Source: Candidatus Omnitrophota bacterium (lineage in GTDB: Bacteria; Omnitrophota; Gorgyraeia; Gygaellales; Profunditerraquicolaceae). Taken from it: 6,212 nt of DNA. This document shows positions 1 to 6,212 of this stretch, piece after piece. The notes beneath the pieces are model-generated. The model was not told where the DNA came from. It did no database searches and saw only the letters and a program-made list of their open reading frames with translations. How positions within the stretch are numbered: the stretch's first letter is position 1; every line of letters starts with the position of its first letter. Location: positions 1 to 6,212 of the forward strand of contig JAMWDE010000056.1 of NCBI GenBank assembly GCA_023818905.1, read 5' to 3'. The position numbers and the translations under genes are program-made.

Positions 1-167
1 CGCTTTGCCTCGCCAAAGCCGAGCTGGACGGCATTGTAGCCGTCCTTCTCTTTCGTCTTCTTCTGGGTGACAACGCAGGGGCCAGCCTCAATGGCTGTCA
101 CCACCGTTTCGCCATCTTCGCGAAATAACTGGGTCATGCCTATCTTCTTACCTAATATCCCTATCAT
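1..167 (-). CDS. rplC: Ribosomal protein L3, N-terminal part (cut by window edge)
   Basis: This is the first 55 codons of large-subunit protein L3, an early assembly protein that binds 23S rRNA near its 3' end. The translated start [15 protein letters not shown] is the standard opening of bacterial L3 and is followed by the family-like residues [11 protein letters not shown] and [11 protein letters not shown]. The ATG at 167 is chosen because it places this motif at the N-terminus, as in the family. No Shine-Dalgarno sequence precedes it. The same frame stays open through the upstream gap, so a GTG at 239 would add 24 residues with no family resemblance. The gene follows rpsJ by 82 nt, the usual first two genes of the S10 operon. 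Its base use is odd: positions 1-120 are about 59% GC and the last 37 visible codons have about 76% GC in third positions, far above rpsJ next door. The rest of the gene lies beyond position 1. Confidence 0.93.
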   Translation of the reverse strand, partial: MIGILGKKIGMTQLFREDGETVVTAIEAGPCVVTQKKTKEKDGYNAVQLGFGEAK

Positions 168-249
168 CTCATTACTACATTGTATATCTACATCATGGGC
201 ACTCTGTCTACCCTTACAATGCTGTAAAACTATTAACACTACAACAAGG

Positions 250-549
250 TTACCTTATCTCCGCATCTACTCCCGCAGGCAGATTAAGTTTTCTTAACGC
301 ATCTATGGTTTTGGAGGTGGGTTCATAAATATCTATAAGTCTCTTGTGCGTTGATAATTCAAACTGCTCGCGAGATTTCTTATCAATAACTGGAGAACGT
401 AAAACAGTGTAAATCTCCTTTTTAGTAGGAAGCGGTACTGGACCACATAACCTTGCGCCGGTACGCTTTACTGTCTCTACAATCTCCGAGACTGCCTGGT
501 CTAAAAGACGATAGTCGTATGCCTTAAGTCTTATGCGTATCTTTTGCAT
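250..549 (-). CDS. rpsJ: Ribosomal protein S10
   Basis: S10 is a small-subunit protein of the 30S head, and in many bacteria it also pairs with NusB in transcription antitermination. The protein is 99 residues, slightly shorter than the usual 102-105. It begins [18 protein letters not shown], carries [19 protein letters not shown] in the middle and [11 protein letters not shown] near residues 68-78, and ends [12 protein letters not shown], all typical of S10. An in-frame ATG at 585 would give 111 residues, but its 12 extra residues do not match the family, so 549 is preferred. Neither start has a clear Shine-Dalgarno sequence, and a minimal AUG-UAA start-stop lies just upstream of the chosen start. 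The gene lies 69 nt after tuf with no obvious terminator between them, so it is probably cotranscribed with the str genes. Confidence 0.96.
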   Translation of the reverse strand: MQKIRIRLKAYDYRLLDQAVSEIVETVKRTGARLCGPVPLPTKKEIYTVLRSPVIDKKSREQFELSTHKRLIDIYEPTSKTIDALRKLNLPAGVDAEIR

Positions 550-560
550 ATTTACATTTT

Positions 561-613
561 TTAAACTACTGCCAACCTGATACATTCAGCAGTTTAGCAG
601 TTGACTAGTTTAA
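561..613 (-). repeat. Competing inverted repeats in the tuf-rpsJ gap
   Basis: The 69 nt gap holds a perfect 8-bp inverted repeat, TTAAACTA (613-606) against TAGTTTAA (568-561). A second pairing is possible between AAACTGCT (595-588) and AGTAGTTT (570-563), giving 8 bp with one G-U pair. Both use the same downstream arm, so the two hairpins exclude each other. The arms are related copies, because AACTGCT occurs twice in tandem. The structure ends about 11 nt before the rpsJ ATG, where no Shine-Dalgarno sequence is seen. The downstream arm is followed by A rather than T residues on the transcript strand, so it is not an intrinsic terminator. A regulatory role is only inferred, and the stems are AT-rich and may be weak. 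Confidence 0.35.
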
Positions 614-618
614 TCAAT

Positions 619-1824
619 CTAAGCAATAACTTCTGTTACCACCCCTGCACCTACTGTGTGACCACCCTCTCTGATAGCAAAACGCGATTCCTTTTCCAAG
701 GCTATAGGCGCAATCAACTCTATCTCCAAAGTCGCATTATCTCCGGGCATAACCATCTCAACGCCTTGAGGGAGCTTTACACTTCCAGTTACATCTGTAG
801 TGCGAAAATAGAACTGAGGCCTATAACCGCTAAAGAAAGGTGTATGCCTTCCGCCCTCTTCTTTAGTCAAAACATAGACCTGTGCCTTAAACTTGGTATG
901 TGGAGTAATGGATTTAGGAGCAGCAATAACCATACCGCGCTCCAGGTCTTCCTTTTCTACGCCTCTTAAAAGTAAACCCACATTATCTCCTGCCTGACCT
1001 TCATCTAGGGTTTTTCTGAACATCTCAATACCAGTGACTACTGTCTTTCTTACCTCTGGTCTTAATCCCACTATCTCTACTTCATCATTCAGTTTAACCT
1101 TACCCCGCTCAATCCTACCAGTCCCCACTGTACCTCTTCCTTCAATACTAAATACATCCTCCACTGCTAAAAGGAATGGTTTATCTATTTCTCTTACCGG
1201 AACAGGAATAAATTCATCAACCGCTTTCATTAAATCTAAGATGGGTTTACAATCAGGATGATTGGGGTCATTGGAAGCCTGGAGAGCCTTTAAAGCACTT
1301 CCCCTGATTACTGGCGTCTTATCGCCAGGGAAACCATACTTACTGAGTAACTCCCTTACTTCCATCTCTACCAGGTCAATTAACTCTTTATCTTGCACCA
1401 CATCCACCTTATTCAGAAATACCACCATTGCCGGAACATTAACCTGACGGGCCAAAAGTATGTGCTCACGGGTTTGGGGCATTGGACCATCTGCTGCAGA
1501 TACTACCAAGATTGCACCATCCATCTGGGCAGCGCCGGTGATCATATTTTTGATATAATCTGCGTGGCCAGGACAATCGATGTGGGCATAGTGCCGATTA
1601 TCTGTCTCATATTCCACATGAGCAACAGAGATAGTTAGTATCTTAGATTCATCCCTTACCGCGCCTCCTTTTGCTATATCAGCATATTCCCGCGGTTGAG
1701 CCTTACCTAATTTCGCTAACACATGAGTAATCGCAGAAGTCAAAAGAGTCTTACCATGGTCGATGTGTCCTATAGTTCCAATATTTAAGTGTGGTTTAGT
1801 CCTTACAAACTTCTCCTTAGCCAT
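619..1824 (-). CDS. tuf: Elongation factor Tu, with an unusual switch I
   Basis: EF-Tu is the cytoplasmic GTPase that delivers aminoacyl-tRNA to the ribosomal A site. The 401-residue protein is full length (family about 393-400). Visible motifs are the P-loop GHIDHGKT (19-26), G3 DCPGH (83-87, catalytic His87), G4 NKVD (138-141) and G5 SAL (176-178). Domain 2 includes [13 protein letters not shown] (about 229-241), and domain 3 includes [20 protein letters not shown] and the terminal [12 protein letters not shown]. Switch I is odd: the usual RGITI reads KILTI (61-65), keeping the Mg-coordinating Thr as Thr64 but losing Gly. The P-loop is followed by Leu27 rather than Thr or Ser. The start at 1824 matches the MAKEKF opening and has a perfect Shine-Dalgarno sequence. 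The gene lies 93 nt after fusA. Its nearest recalled relatives are planctomycete-like EF-Tu proteins, which is an inference from memory. Confidence 0.98.
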   Translation of the reverse strand: MAKEKFVRTKPHLNIGTIGHIDHGKTLLTSAITHVLAKLGKAQPREYADIAKGGAVRDESKILTISVAHVEYETDNRHYAHIDCPGHADYIKNMITGAAQMDGAILVVSAADGPMPQTREHILLARQVNVPAMVVFLNKVDVVQDKELIDLVEMEVRELLSKYGFPGDKTPVIRGSALKALQASNDPNHPDCKPILDLMKAVDEFIPVPVREIDKPFLLAVEDVFSIEGRGTVGTGRIERGKVKLNDEVEIVGLRPEVRKTVVTGIEMFRKTLDEGQAGDNVGLLLRGVEKEDLERGMVIAAPKSITPHTKFKAQVYVLTKEEGGRHTPFFSGYRPQFYFRTTDVTGSVKLPQGVEMVMPGDNATLEIELIAPIALEKESRFAIREGGHTVGAGVVTEVIA

Positions 1825-1903
1825 TAACCCACCTCCTTGTTAACTGCTGGTACCCAACAGTATTTTTCATCATAAAACCGGCAAAGCTGTAATCTTGCCT
1901 CAT
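1817..1903 (-). CDS. Possible 28-residue ORF between fusA and tuf
   Basis: I do not recognise this peptide. An ATG at 1903 opens a frame of 28 codons, starting [13 protein letters not shown] and ending RRWVNG, with its TAA stop 5 nt inside tuf, so it overlaps tuf by 8 nt. AAGGAG overlaps the fusA stop codon and lies 10 nt before this ATG, a plausible ribosome binding site. The ORF fills most of the 93 nt gap. If it is translated, ribosomes ending at its stop would sit over the tuf start, which would suggest a coupling or leader peptide. The peptide has no signal peptide or membrane segment and no family resemblance. It could equally be a chance frame whose AGG-AGG codons are simply the tuf Shine-Dalgarno sequence. 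Confidence 0.2.
   Translation of the reverse strand: MRQDYSFAGFMMKNTVGYQQLTRRWVNG
1831..1838 (-). promoter_or_regulatory. Strong Shine-Dalgarno sequence of tuf
   Basis: The transcript strand reads AAGGAGGT followed by GGGTTA and then the tuf ATG, a full-length anti-16S match with 6 nt spacing. It fixes the tuf start at 1824. It is the only strong ribosome binding site before any of the six starts in this window, which fits the very high EF-Tu demand. It lies in the 10-nt loop between short arms TTAAC (1843-1839) and GTTAA (1828-1824), which could form a weak 5-bp stem. Confidence 0.9.
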
Positions 1904-1917
1904 TCCCCTCTTTCTCC

Positions 1918-4002
1918 TTAAAACCTTACAGAAGTAAAACCTGTGATGATTCTTTCTGCTATATGTGAAGGCACCTCTGCATAATAAGAGGGCTCCATTG
2001 TATAGGAGGCGCGACCTTGAGTCAACGAGCGCAGTACCGTAGCGTAGTTGAATACCTCTGCCAAAGGTACATATGCCCTGATAGCCCTGACATTGCCGCG
2101 TGCGGCCAACGAAGATATTTTGGCGCGCCGAGAATTTAAATCACCTATTACCGTACCCATATATTCCTCAGGCACCACAATCTCCATATCCATAATTGGC
2201 TCCAGTAAAACAGGGCTTGCCTTTTTTAGACCATCATTGAATGCCATGGCTGCTGCCATCTTAAAAGCCAATTCTGAAGAATCTACTTCATGGTAGGAAC
2301 CATCCACCAAGGTTACTCTCACATCAGTAACAGGATAACCCCCTAGGATTCCACTGCGGCTAGCATCCATAACCCCCTGCCTTACTGCAGAGATAAACTC
2401 ACGTGGTATAACCCCTCCTTTTATCTTCTCCTCAAAACTAATGCCTTTACCTGGCGCATCTTGGGGCTCCATCTCTATCACTACGTGTCCATACTGGCCT
2501 TTGCCTCCAGTCTGTTGGATAAATTTGCCGGTTGCATTTACTTTCTTAGTAATGGTCTCCTTGTAGGCCACCTGGGGTAGACCCACCTGGGCCTCCACAT
2601 TAAAATCCCTAAATATCCTGTCTATGGCTATTTCAAGATGCAATTGCCCCATACCAGCAATAATGGTCTGACCTGTCTCCTGATTATAAGTAACCTTGAA
2701 AGAGGGGTCTTCCTCTTCTAATTTATGTAAAGCAAGGCTCAATCTTTCTTGGTCCTGTTTTGTCTTTGGCTCAATCGCTTGTTGAATCACAGGCTCAGGA
2801 AAACGTATGGATTCTACTAGAATAAGATTTGACTCTTCGCAGAGCGTATCACCAGTTTTAGTCTCCTTCAATCCTGCTACTGCCACTATATCTCCGGTCA
2901 AGGCCTCATTTATTATCTCTTGGTGATTAGCATGCATACGTAAAATCTTTGTTATCCGCTCCTTTTGTCTTTGAGAAACATTAAAGACCTCCTGACCCTG
3001 TTGCAATCTGCCAGAATATAACCTTAAGTAGTTGAGCCTACCTACGTAAGGGTCTGTACTTACCTTAAAACACAATGCACAAAAAGGAGCATCATCTGAG
3101 GCAACAATCTCTTCATACTCATTGGTTTGTGGTTCTATGCCCTTCACAGGTGGACGGTCAGAAGGTGAAGGCAGATAATCACAGATGGCATCCAGCAGTG
3201 GTTGTACTCCTCGATTGCGCAATGCTGCTCCACAGAGAACTGGAACGAATCTATTATTTATCACTGCCCTCCTGATAACCTCTTTTATCTTACTGACACT
3301 AATCTCTTTGCCTGTTACAAATTCTTCCATTATAGAATCATCTACCTCAGCAATGCGCTCTAAGAGTATCTGGCGGTAGTGCTCAACCTCTTTTAAGAAC
3401 TCTGAAGGCACCATCTGAATATCATAATCTCTACCTAACTCATCCTTATACAAAAACAATCTCTTTTCAATAAGGTCGAAAACCCCCTTGAATTCATCTG
3501 CTTGTATATAAGGAAGTTGTACCGCGGCTGCATTTGCTCCTAATTTCGTATGCATCTGCTCAATCACCTCAAGAAGATCGCTTCCCTGTCTATCCATCTT
3601 ATTTACAAATGCTATTCTGGGAATGCTGTATTTATCTGCCTGACGCCAAACCGTCTCTGATTGTGGCTCCACTGCACCCACTGCACAAAATATCACTACC
3701 ACCCCATCTAAAACCTTCAAAGACCTCTCTACCTCTACTGTAAAATCTACGTGTCCAGGCGTATCAATGATATTGATCTGACAATCACGCCAACTGCAAG
3801 TAGTACAGGCAGCAGTAATAGTAATACCTCTTTCCTGCTCTTGAACCATCCAGTCCATAGTAGCAGTCCCCTCATCCACCTCACCGAGCTTATAGGTCTT
3901 ACCAGTGTAGAAAAGCATGCGCTCAGTGGTGGTGGTTTTGCCTGCATCGATATGGGCAATTATTCCGATATTTCTGACTTTTTCTAAAGGTATCTTTCTC
4001 AT
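1918..4002 (-). CDS. fusA: Elongation factor G
   Basis: EF-G is the GTPase that drives ribosomal translocation and, with RRF, subunit recycling. The 694-residue protein is full length. Domain I shows G1 [13 protein letters not shown] (16-28), G2 RGITI (58-62), G3 DTPGH (80-84), G4 NKMD (134-137) and G5 GAA (258-260). Domain II follows from about residue 300. Domain III carries GMGQLHLEI (450-458), with Gln453 where Glu is common. Domain IV has [10 protein letters not shown] (498-507) and the decoding-tip loop [10 protein letters not shown], whose His571 corresponds to E. coli His583. Domain V runs from about 600. The standard switch I contrasts with the altered one in EF-Tu. The ATG at 4002 is the only sensible start, because an in-frame TAG lies five codons upstream. 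No Shine-Dalgarno sequence is close by; a GAGGA lies more than 30 nt away. The gene follows rpsG by 59 nt. It is the str-operon type EF-G, and nothing suggests a paralogue or a broken copy. Confidence 0.98.
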   Translation of the reverse strand: MRKIPLEKVRNIGIIAHIDAGKTTTTERMLFYTGKTYKLGEVDEGTATMDWMVQEQERGITITAACTTCSWRDCQINIIDTPGHVDFTVEVERSLKVLDGVVVIFCAVGAVEPQSETVWRQADKYSIPRIAFVNKMDRQGSDLLEVIEQMHTKLGANAAAVQLPYIQADEFKGVFDLIEKRLFLYKDELGRDYDIQMVPSEFLKEVEHYRQILLERIAEVDDSIMEEFVTGKEISVSKIKEVIRRAVINNRFVPVLCGAALRNRGVQPLLDAICDYLPSPSDRPPVKGIEPQTNEYEEIVASDDAPFCALCFKVSTDPYVGRLNYLRLYSGRLQQGQEVFNVSQRQKERITKILRMHANHQEIINEALTGDIVAVAGLKETKTGDTLCEESNLILVESIRFPEPVIQQAIEPKTKQDQERLSLALHKLEEEDPSFKVTYNQETGQTIIAGMGQLHLEIAIDRIFRDFNVEAQVGLPQVAYKETITKKVNATGKFIQQTGGKGQYGHVVIEMEPQDAPGKGISFEEKIKGGVIPREFISAVRQGVMDASRSGILGGYPVTDVRVTLVDGSYHEVDSSELAFKMAAAMAFNDGLKKASPVLLEPIMDMEIVVPEEYMGTVIGDLNSRRAKISSLAARGNVRAIRAYVPLAEVFNYATVLRSLTQGRASYTMEPSYYAEVPSHIAERIITGFTSVRF

Positions 4003-4061
4003 AGCTATTTGGGACTACGCTATTCTGCTTTAATCCTCACACAATTCTAAGATATCCTAAC

Positions 4062-4532
4062 TTACCATCTAAAATGAGCAAATGCCTTATTTGATTCCGC
4101 CATCTTATGTGTATCATCTCTTTTCTTTATAGCTAAGCCCTCTCCTTTATAAGCAGCAATGATCTCTTCAGCTAGCTTCTCTTGCATTGCCTTGCCTTTT
4201 TTGGCCCGTGCAAAATCTCTCATCCAACGCAGAGCAATAGATACGCCTCGCTCCTGCCGTACTTCCACAGGAACTTGATAAGTTGCTCCACCTACTCTTC
4301 TGGGTTTCACCTCTAAACGAGGACGCACATTCTCTATTGCCTTATGAAAGACTTTTAAAACGTCAGGTTCATTAAGCTGTTTTTTTATCAGATCAAAGGC
4401 ACCATAAACAATCTTTTCCGCAATTGACTTTTTACCTTTGAGCATCACCATATTAATAAACTGCCCCACTACTTTGCTGTTAAATTTTGGATCAGGTAAA
4501 ACTTCTCTTTTAGCTGCTTTTCTTCTTCTCAT
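4062..4532 (-). CDS. rpsG: Ribosomal protein S7
   Basis: S7 is the primary 16S rRNA binding protein that nucleates assembly of the 30S head and contacts the E-site tRNA and mRNA. The 156-residue protein has the usual length. It opens [17 protein letters not shown], carries [20 protein letters not shown] in the middle (about 68-87), [17 protein letters not shown] (about 100-116) and ends NKAFAHFRW, all typical of S7. The ATG at 4532 lies only 9 nt after the rpsL stop. The nearest purine-rich site is a weak AGAGG about 18 nt upstream, within the rpsL end, so translation is probably coupled to rpsL. In E. coli, S7 represses its own synthesis through a roughly 100-nt rpsL-rpsG gap. There is no room for such a site here. 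Confidence 0.98.
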   Translation of the reverse strand: MRRRKAAKREVLPDPKFNSKVVGQFINMVMLKGKKSIAEKIVYGAFDLIKKQLNEPDVLKVFHKAIENVRPRLEVKPRRVGGATYQVPVEVRQERGVSIALRWMRDFARAKKGKAMQEKLAEEIIAAYKGEGLAIKKRDDTHKMAESNKAFAHFRW

Positions 4533-4541
4533 CTCTGTTTT

Positions 4542-4913
4542 TTATTTGGGCCTCTTTGCTCCATATTTAGAACGTGATTTCTTGCGTTGATTAACACCCG
4601 CAGCATCCAATGTTCCCCTTACAATATGATACCTTACACCTGGCAAATCCTTCACCCTACCACCCCTTACTAAAACAATAGAGTGCTCTTGTAGATTATG
4701 ACCTTCACCAGGTATATAAGCAGTTACCTCTATACCTGTGGTTAATCTTACCCTGGCAATCTTTCTCAATGCAGAGTTGGGTTTCTTAGGAGTCATGGTG
4801 CGCACCTGCAGACACACGCCCCTTCTCTGCGGACAACCCTTTAAGGCTGGAGATTTTGATTTCTTACGTTTTGAAATCCTACCCAATCTGATAAGTTGCG
4901 AGATTGTAGGCAT
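4542..4913 (-). CDS. rpsL: Ribosomal protein S12
   Basis: S12 sits at the decoding centre of the 30S subunit, where it helps monitor codon-anticodon pairing. The 123-residue protein has the family length (about 124). It opens [12 protein letters not shown] and carries [11 protein letters not shown] (41-51), [10 protein letters not shown] (69-78), [14 protein letters not shown] (83-96) and the end SKYGAKRPK. Lys43 and Lys88, the two classic streptomycin-resistance positions, are both wild-type lysine. Asp89 is the residue methylthiolated in E. coli (Asp88 there). The ATG at 4913 lies 2 nt after the rpoC stop. A moderate AAGGG about 9 nt upstream, in the last rpoC codons, is the likely binding site. 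Such tight spacing implies transcription, and probably translation, together with rpoC. Confidence 0.98.
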   Translation of the reverse strand: MPTISQLIRLGRISKRKKSKSPALKGCPQRRGVCLQVRTMTPKKPNSALRKIARVRLTTGIEVTAYIPGEGHNLQEHSIVLVRGGRVKDLPGVRYHIVRGTLDAAGVNQRKKSRSKYGAKRPK

Positions 4914-4915
4914 AG

Positions 4916-6212
4916 TTATTTTCCCTTATTAGATTCCTTATCAACCTTACTGACAGAGTCTGCGGAAATCTTATCTTCTGTTTTCTTAACTACTTCGATA
5001 TCGCGATGCTCGGGAAAACCTGTTCCAGCGGGTATAAGATGACCAACGATAACGTTTTCTTTTAAACCAAACAACCCGTCATATTTTCCTGAAGCTGAGG
5101 CTTCTGTAAGCACGCGTGTAGTCTCCTGGAAGCTGGCTGCAGAGATAAAGCTCTCTGTAGTCAAAGAGGCCTTGGTAATACCCAATAAAAGTGACGTAGC
5201 TAATGCCGGCTTTCCACCCTTCTTAATTACACGCATATTCTCTTTCTGGAATCTTCTTTTATCCACCTGTTGCATAGGTAAAAATTCTGTATCACCGGGG
5301 TCTTCAATTCTTACCTTCTTTAACATCTGTTTGATGATCAACTCTATATGCTTATCGTTTATACGCACACCTTGAAGTCTATAGACCTCCTGAATTTCGT
5401 TAACTAAATACTCCTGAAGTATCTTATCACCACAAACCCTTAATATATCCTGCAATACTACCGGACCATCGGTTAACTGTTGACCTGCAGTCACCTTATC
5501 GCCCTTATAAACATTTGGATGTTTCCCATGAGGTATAACATATTCTCTCTGCATCCCTGTGGGCGACTTCACAATGATTACCCTCTGACCTCTTTTAGTC
5601 TCTCCGAACTCTACAAAACCATCTATCTCACTTATAATTGCGGGATCCTTGGGACGCCTTGCCTCAAATAATTCAGCCACACGTGGAAGTCCACCGGTAA
5701 TATCTCTAGTCTTTACAAATAAACGTGGTATCTTAGCCAAAAGTTCACCTGCCTCTACGCGCTGTCCGTCTTTAACTAATATGTGAGCTCCTACAGCAAT
5801 AGGATAGATTCCCAAAACCTCTTCCTCTTCATCTAAAATCAATATCTGAGGATGGTATTCCTGCTTATGCTCTACTACTACCTGTTCAGTTATCTTTGTA
5901 ACAGGGTTGAGTTCCTGTCTTACGGTAACGCCATCCTTAAGGTCTTCGTACTTAACCCTTCCGGAAACCTCTGTAAGGATAGGAGAGGTGTAAGGGTCCC
6001 AACGTACAAATGCTATAGCCTTTGCTATTTCTTCACCATCAGCTACACTTACAACTGCTCCTTGCGTCACAGGATAACGCTCAAGTTCCCTACCCTGTTT
6101 GTCATTTATACTGATTGAACCGTTTCTATTTAAAACGACGAACTCTTTACCTTTAGGCACAACTCTCAGATTATGATATTTTACGATACCTTTATTTTTT
6201 GATTTTACAAAA
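4916..6212 (-). CDS. rpoC: RNA polymerase beta' subunit, C-terminal part (cut by window edge)
   Basis: This is the last 431 residues of the beta' subunit, which forms much of the RNA polymerase active centre and clamp. The frame is open to the window edge, so the start lies outside. The first 168 or so visible residues, with [27 protein letters not shown] and GELLAKIP, match the SI3 insertion that splits the trigger loop in E. coli and other Gram-negative bacteria. The downstream trigger-loop half begins at [19 protein letters not shown] (170-188). Further on are [21 protein letters not shown] (about 270-290), [18 protein letters not shown] (344-361) and LIPAGTG (392-398). A short charged, Lys- and Glu-rich tail ends at the TAA at 4916. 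The gene is followed after 2 nt by rpsL, so the rpoBC and str blocks appear fused here. It is not truncated at its 3' end. Confidence 0.98.
   Translation of the reverse strand, partial: FVKSKNKGIVKYHNLRVVPKGKEFVVLNRNGSISINDKQGRELERYPVTQGAVVSVADGEEIAKAIAFVRWDPYTSPILTEVSGRVKYEDLKDGVTVRQELNPVTKITEQVVVEHKQEYHPQILILDEEEEVLGIYPIAVGAHILVKDGQRVEAGELLAKIPRLFVKTRDITGGLPRVAELFEARRPKDPAIISEIDGFVEFGETKRGQRVIIVKSPTGMQREYVIPHGKHPNVYKGDKVTAGQQLTDGPVVLQDILRVCGDKILQEYLVNEIQEVYRLQGVRINDKHIELIIKQMLKKVRIEDPGDTEFLPMQQVDKRRFQKENMRVIKKGGKPALATSLLLGITKASLTTESFISAASFQETTRVLTEASASGKYDGLFGLKENVIVGHLIPAGTGFPEHRDIEVVKKTEDKISADSVSKVDKESNKGK

Noticed and set aside
211..229. Small inverted repeat TTACA/TGTAA in the rpsJ-rplC gap as a terminator
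   Set aside because: The stem is only 5 bp, AT-rich and has no following T-tract on the transcript; a terminator here would also split the S10 genes.
67..297. 76-codon plus-strand frame across rplC and the rpsJ end
   Set aside because: It runs antisense to two conserved genes and encodes a low-complexity, unrecognisable product.
550..585. Longer rpsJ start at ATG 585
   Set aside because: The 12 added residues do not match S10, whose family start is the MQKIRIRLK segment at 549, and no better ribosome binding site is gained.
601..629. Plus-strand TTGACT with CAATAA as an antisense promoter
   Set aside because: The -10 match is poor and there is no gene for it to drive.
601..969. 122-codon plus-strand frame opposite the tuf 3' end
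   Set aside because: It is entirely antisense to a clear EF-Tu gene, has no family resemblance and no ribosome binding site; it reflects the codon bias of tuf.
1869..1874. TATGAT as a -10 element of an internal tuf promoter
   Set aside because: No TTGACA-like element lies 16-18 nt upstream, so a promoter cannot be supported from sequence alone.
3747..3959. 70-codon minus-strand frame inside the fusA 5' region
   Set aside because: It overlaps the EF-G G domain in another frame and shows no recognisable protein features.
4003..4061. Promoter or terminator in the rpsG-fusA gap
   Set aside because: I see no convincing hairpin with a T-tract and no paired promoter boxes; only a distant GAGGA is present.

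Overview
The window is a housekeeping locus. It holds a continuous minus-strand run of seven genes, in transcription order rpoC (3' part) - rpsL - rpsG - fusA - tuf - rpsJ - rplC (5' part). Every gene can be identified from family-typical sequence. No credible plus-strand gene, RNA gene, mobile element or CRISPR array is visible.

The organism is a bacterium with moderately low GC, about 40% in rpsJ by hand count. RpoC carries the sandwich-barrel insertion (SI3) within its trigger loop, which is typical of many Gram-negative lineages and absent from Firmicutes. EF-Tu has an unusual switch I in which the usual RGITI motif reads KILTI, inside a [10 protein letters not shown] context. From memory this resembles EF-Tu of Planctomycetota and related PVC or Omnitrophota-like lineages. 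That placement is an inference from memory and was not searched.

Layout from high to low coordinates: rpoC 3' part (4916-6212); 2 nt gap; rpsL (4542-4913); 9 nt gap; rpsG (4062-4532); 59 nt gap; fusA (1918-4002); 93 nt gap with a possible 28-codon ORF; tuf (619-1824); 69 nt gap with competing inverted repeats; rpsJ (250-549); 82 nt gap; rplC 5' part (1-167). No gene-free stretch reaches 300 bases. No terminator is evident in any gap, so the RNA polymerase, str and S10 gene blocks appear fused into one transcription unit. Together the genes make the largest RNA polymerase subunit, three small-subunit proteins (S12, S7, S10), the start of large-subunit protein L3, and the two elongation GTPases EF-G and EF-Tu.

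I found no undescribed multi-gene system. The points worth a second look are the EF-Tu switch I variant, an abrupt rise in GC within rplC near the window edge (possible chimera or recombination), the lack of Shine-Dalgarno sequences at most starts against a perfect one before tuf, and structured or ORF-containing gaps on both sides of tuf.
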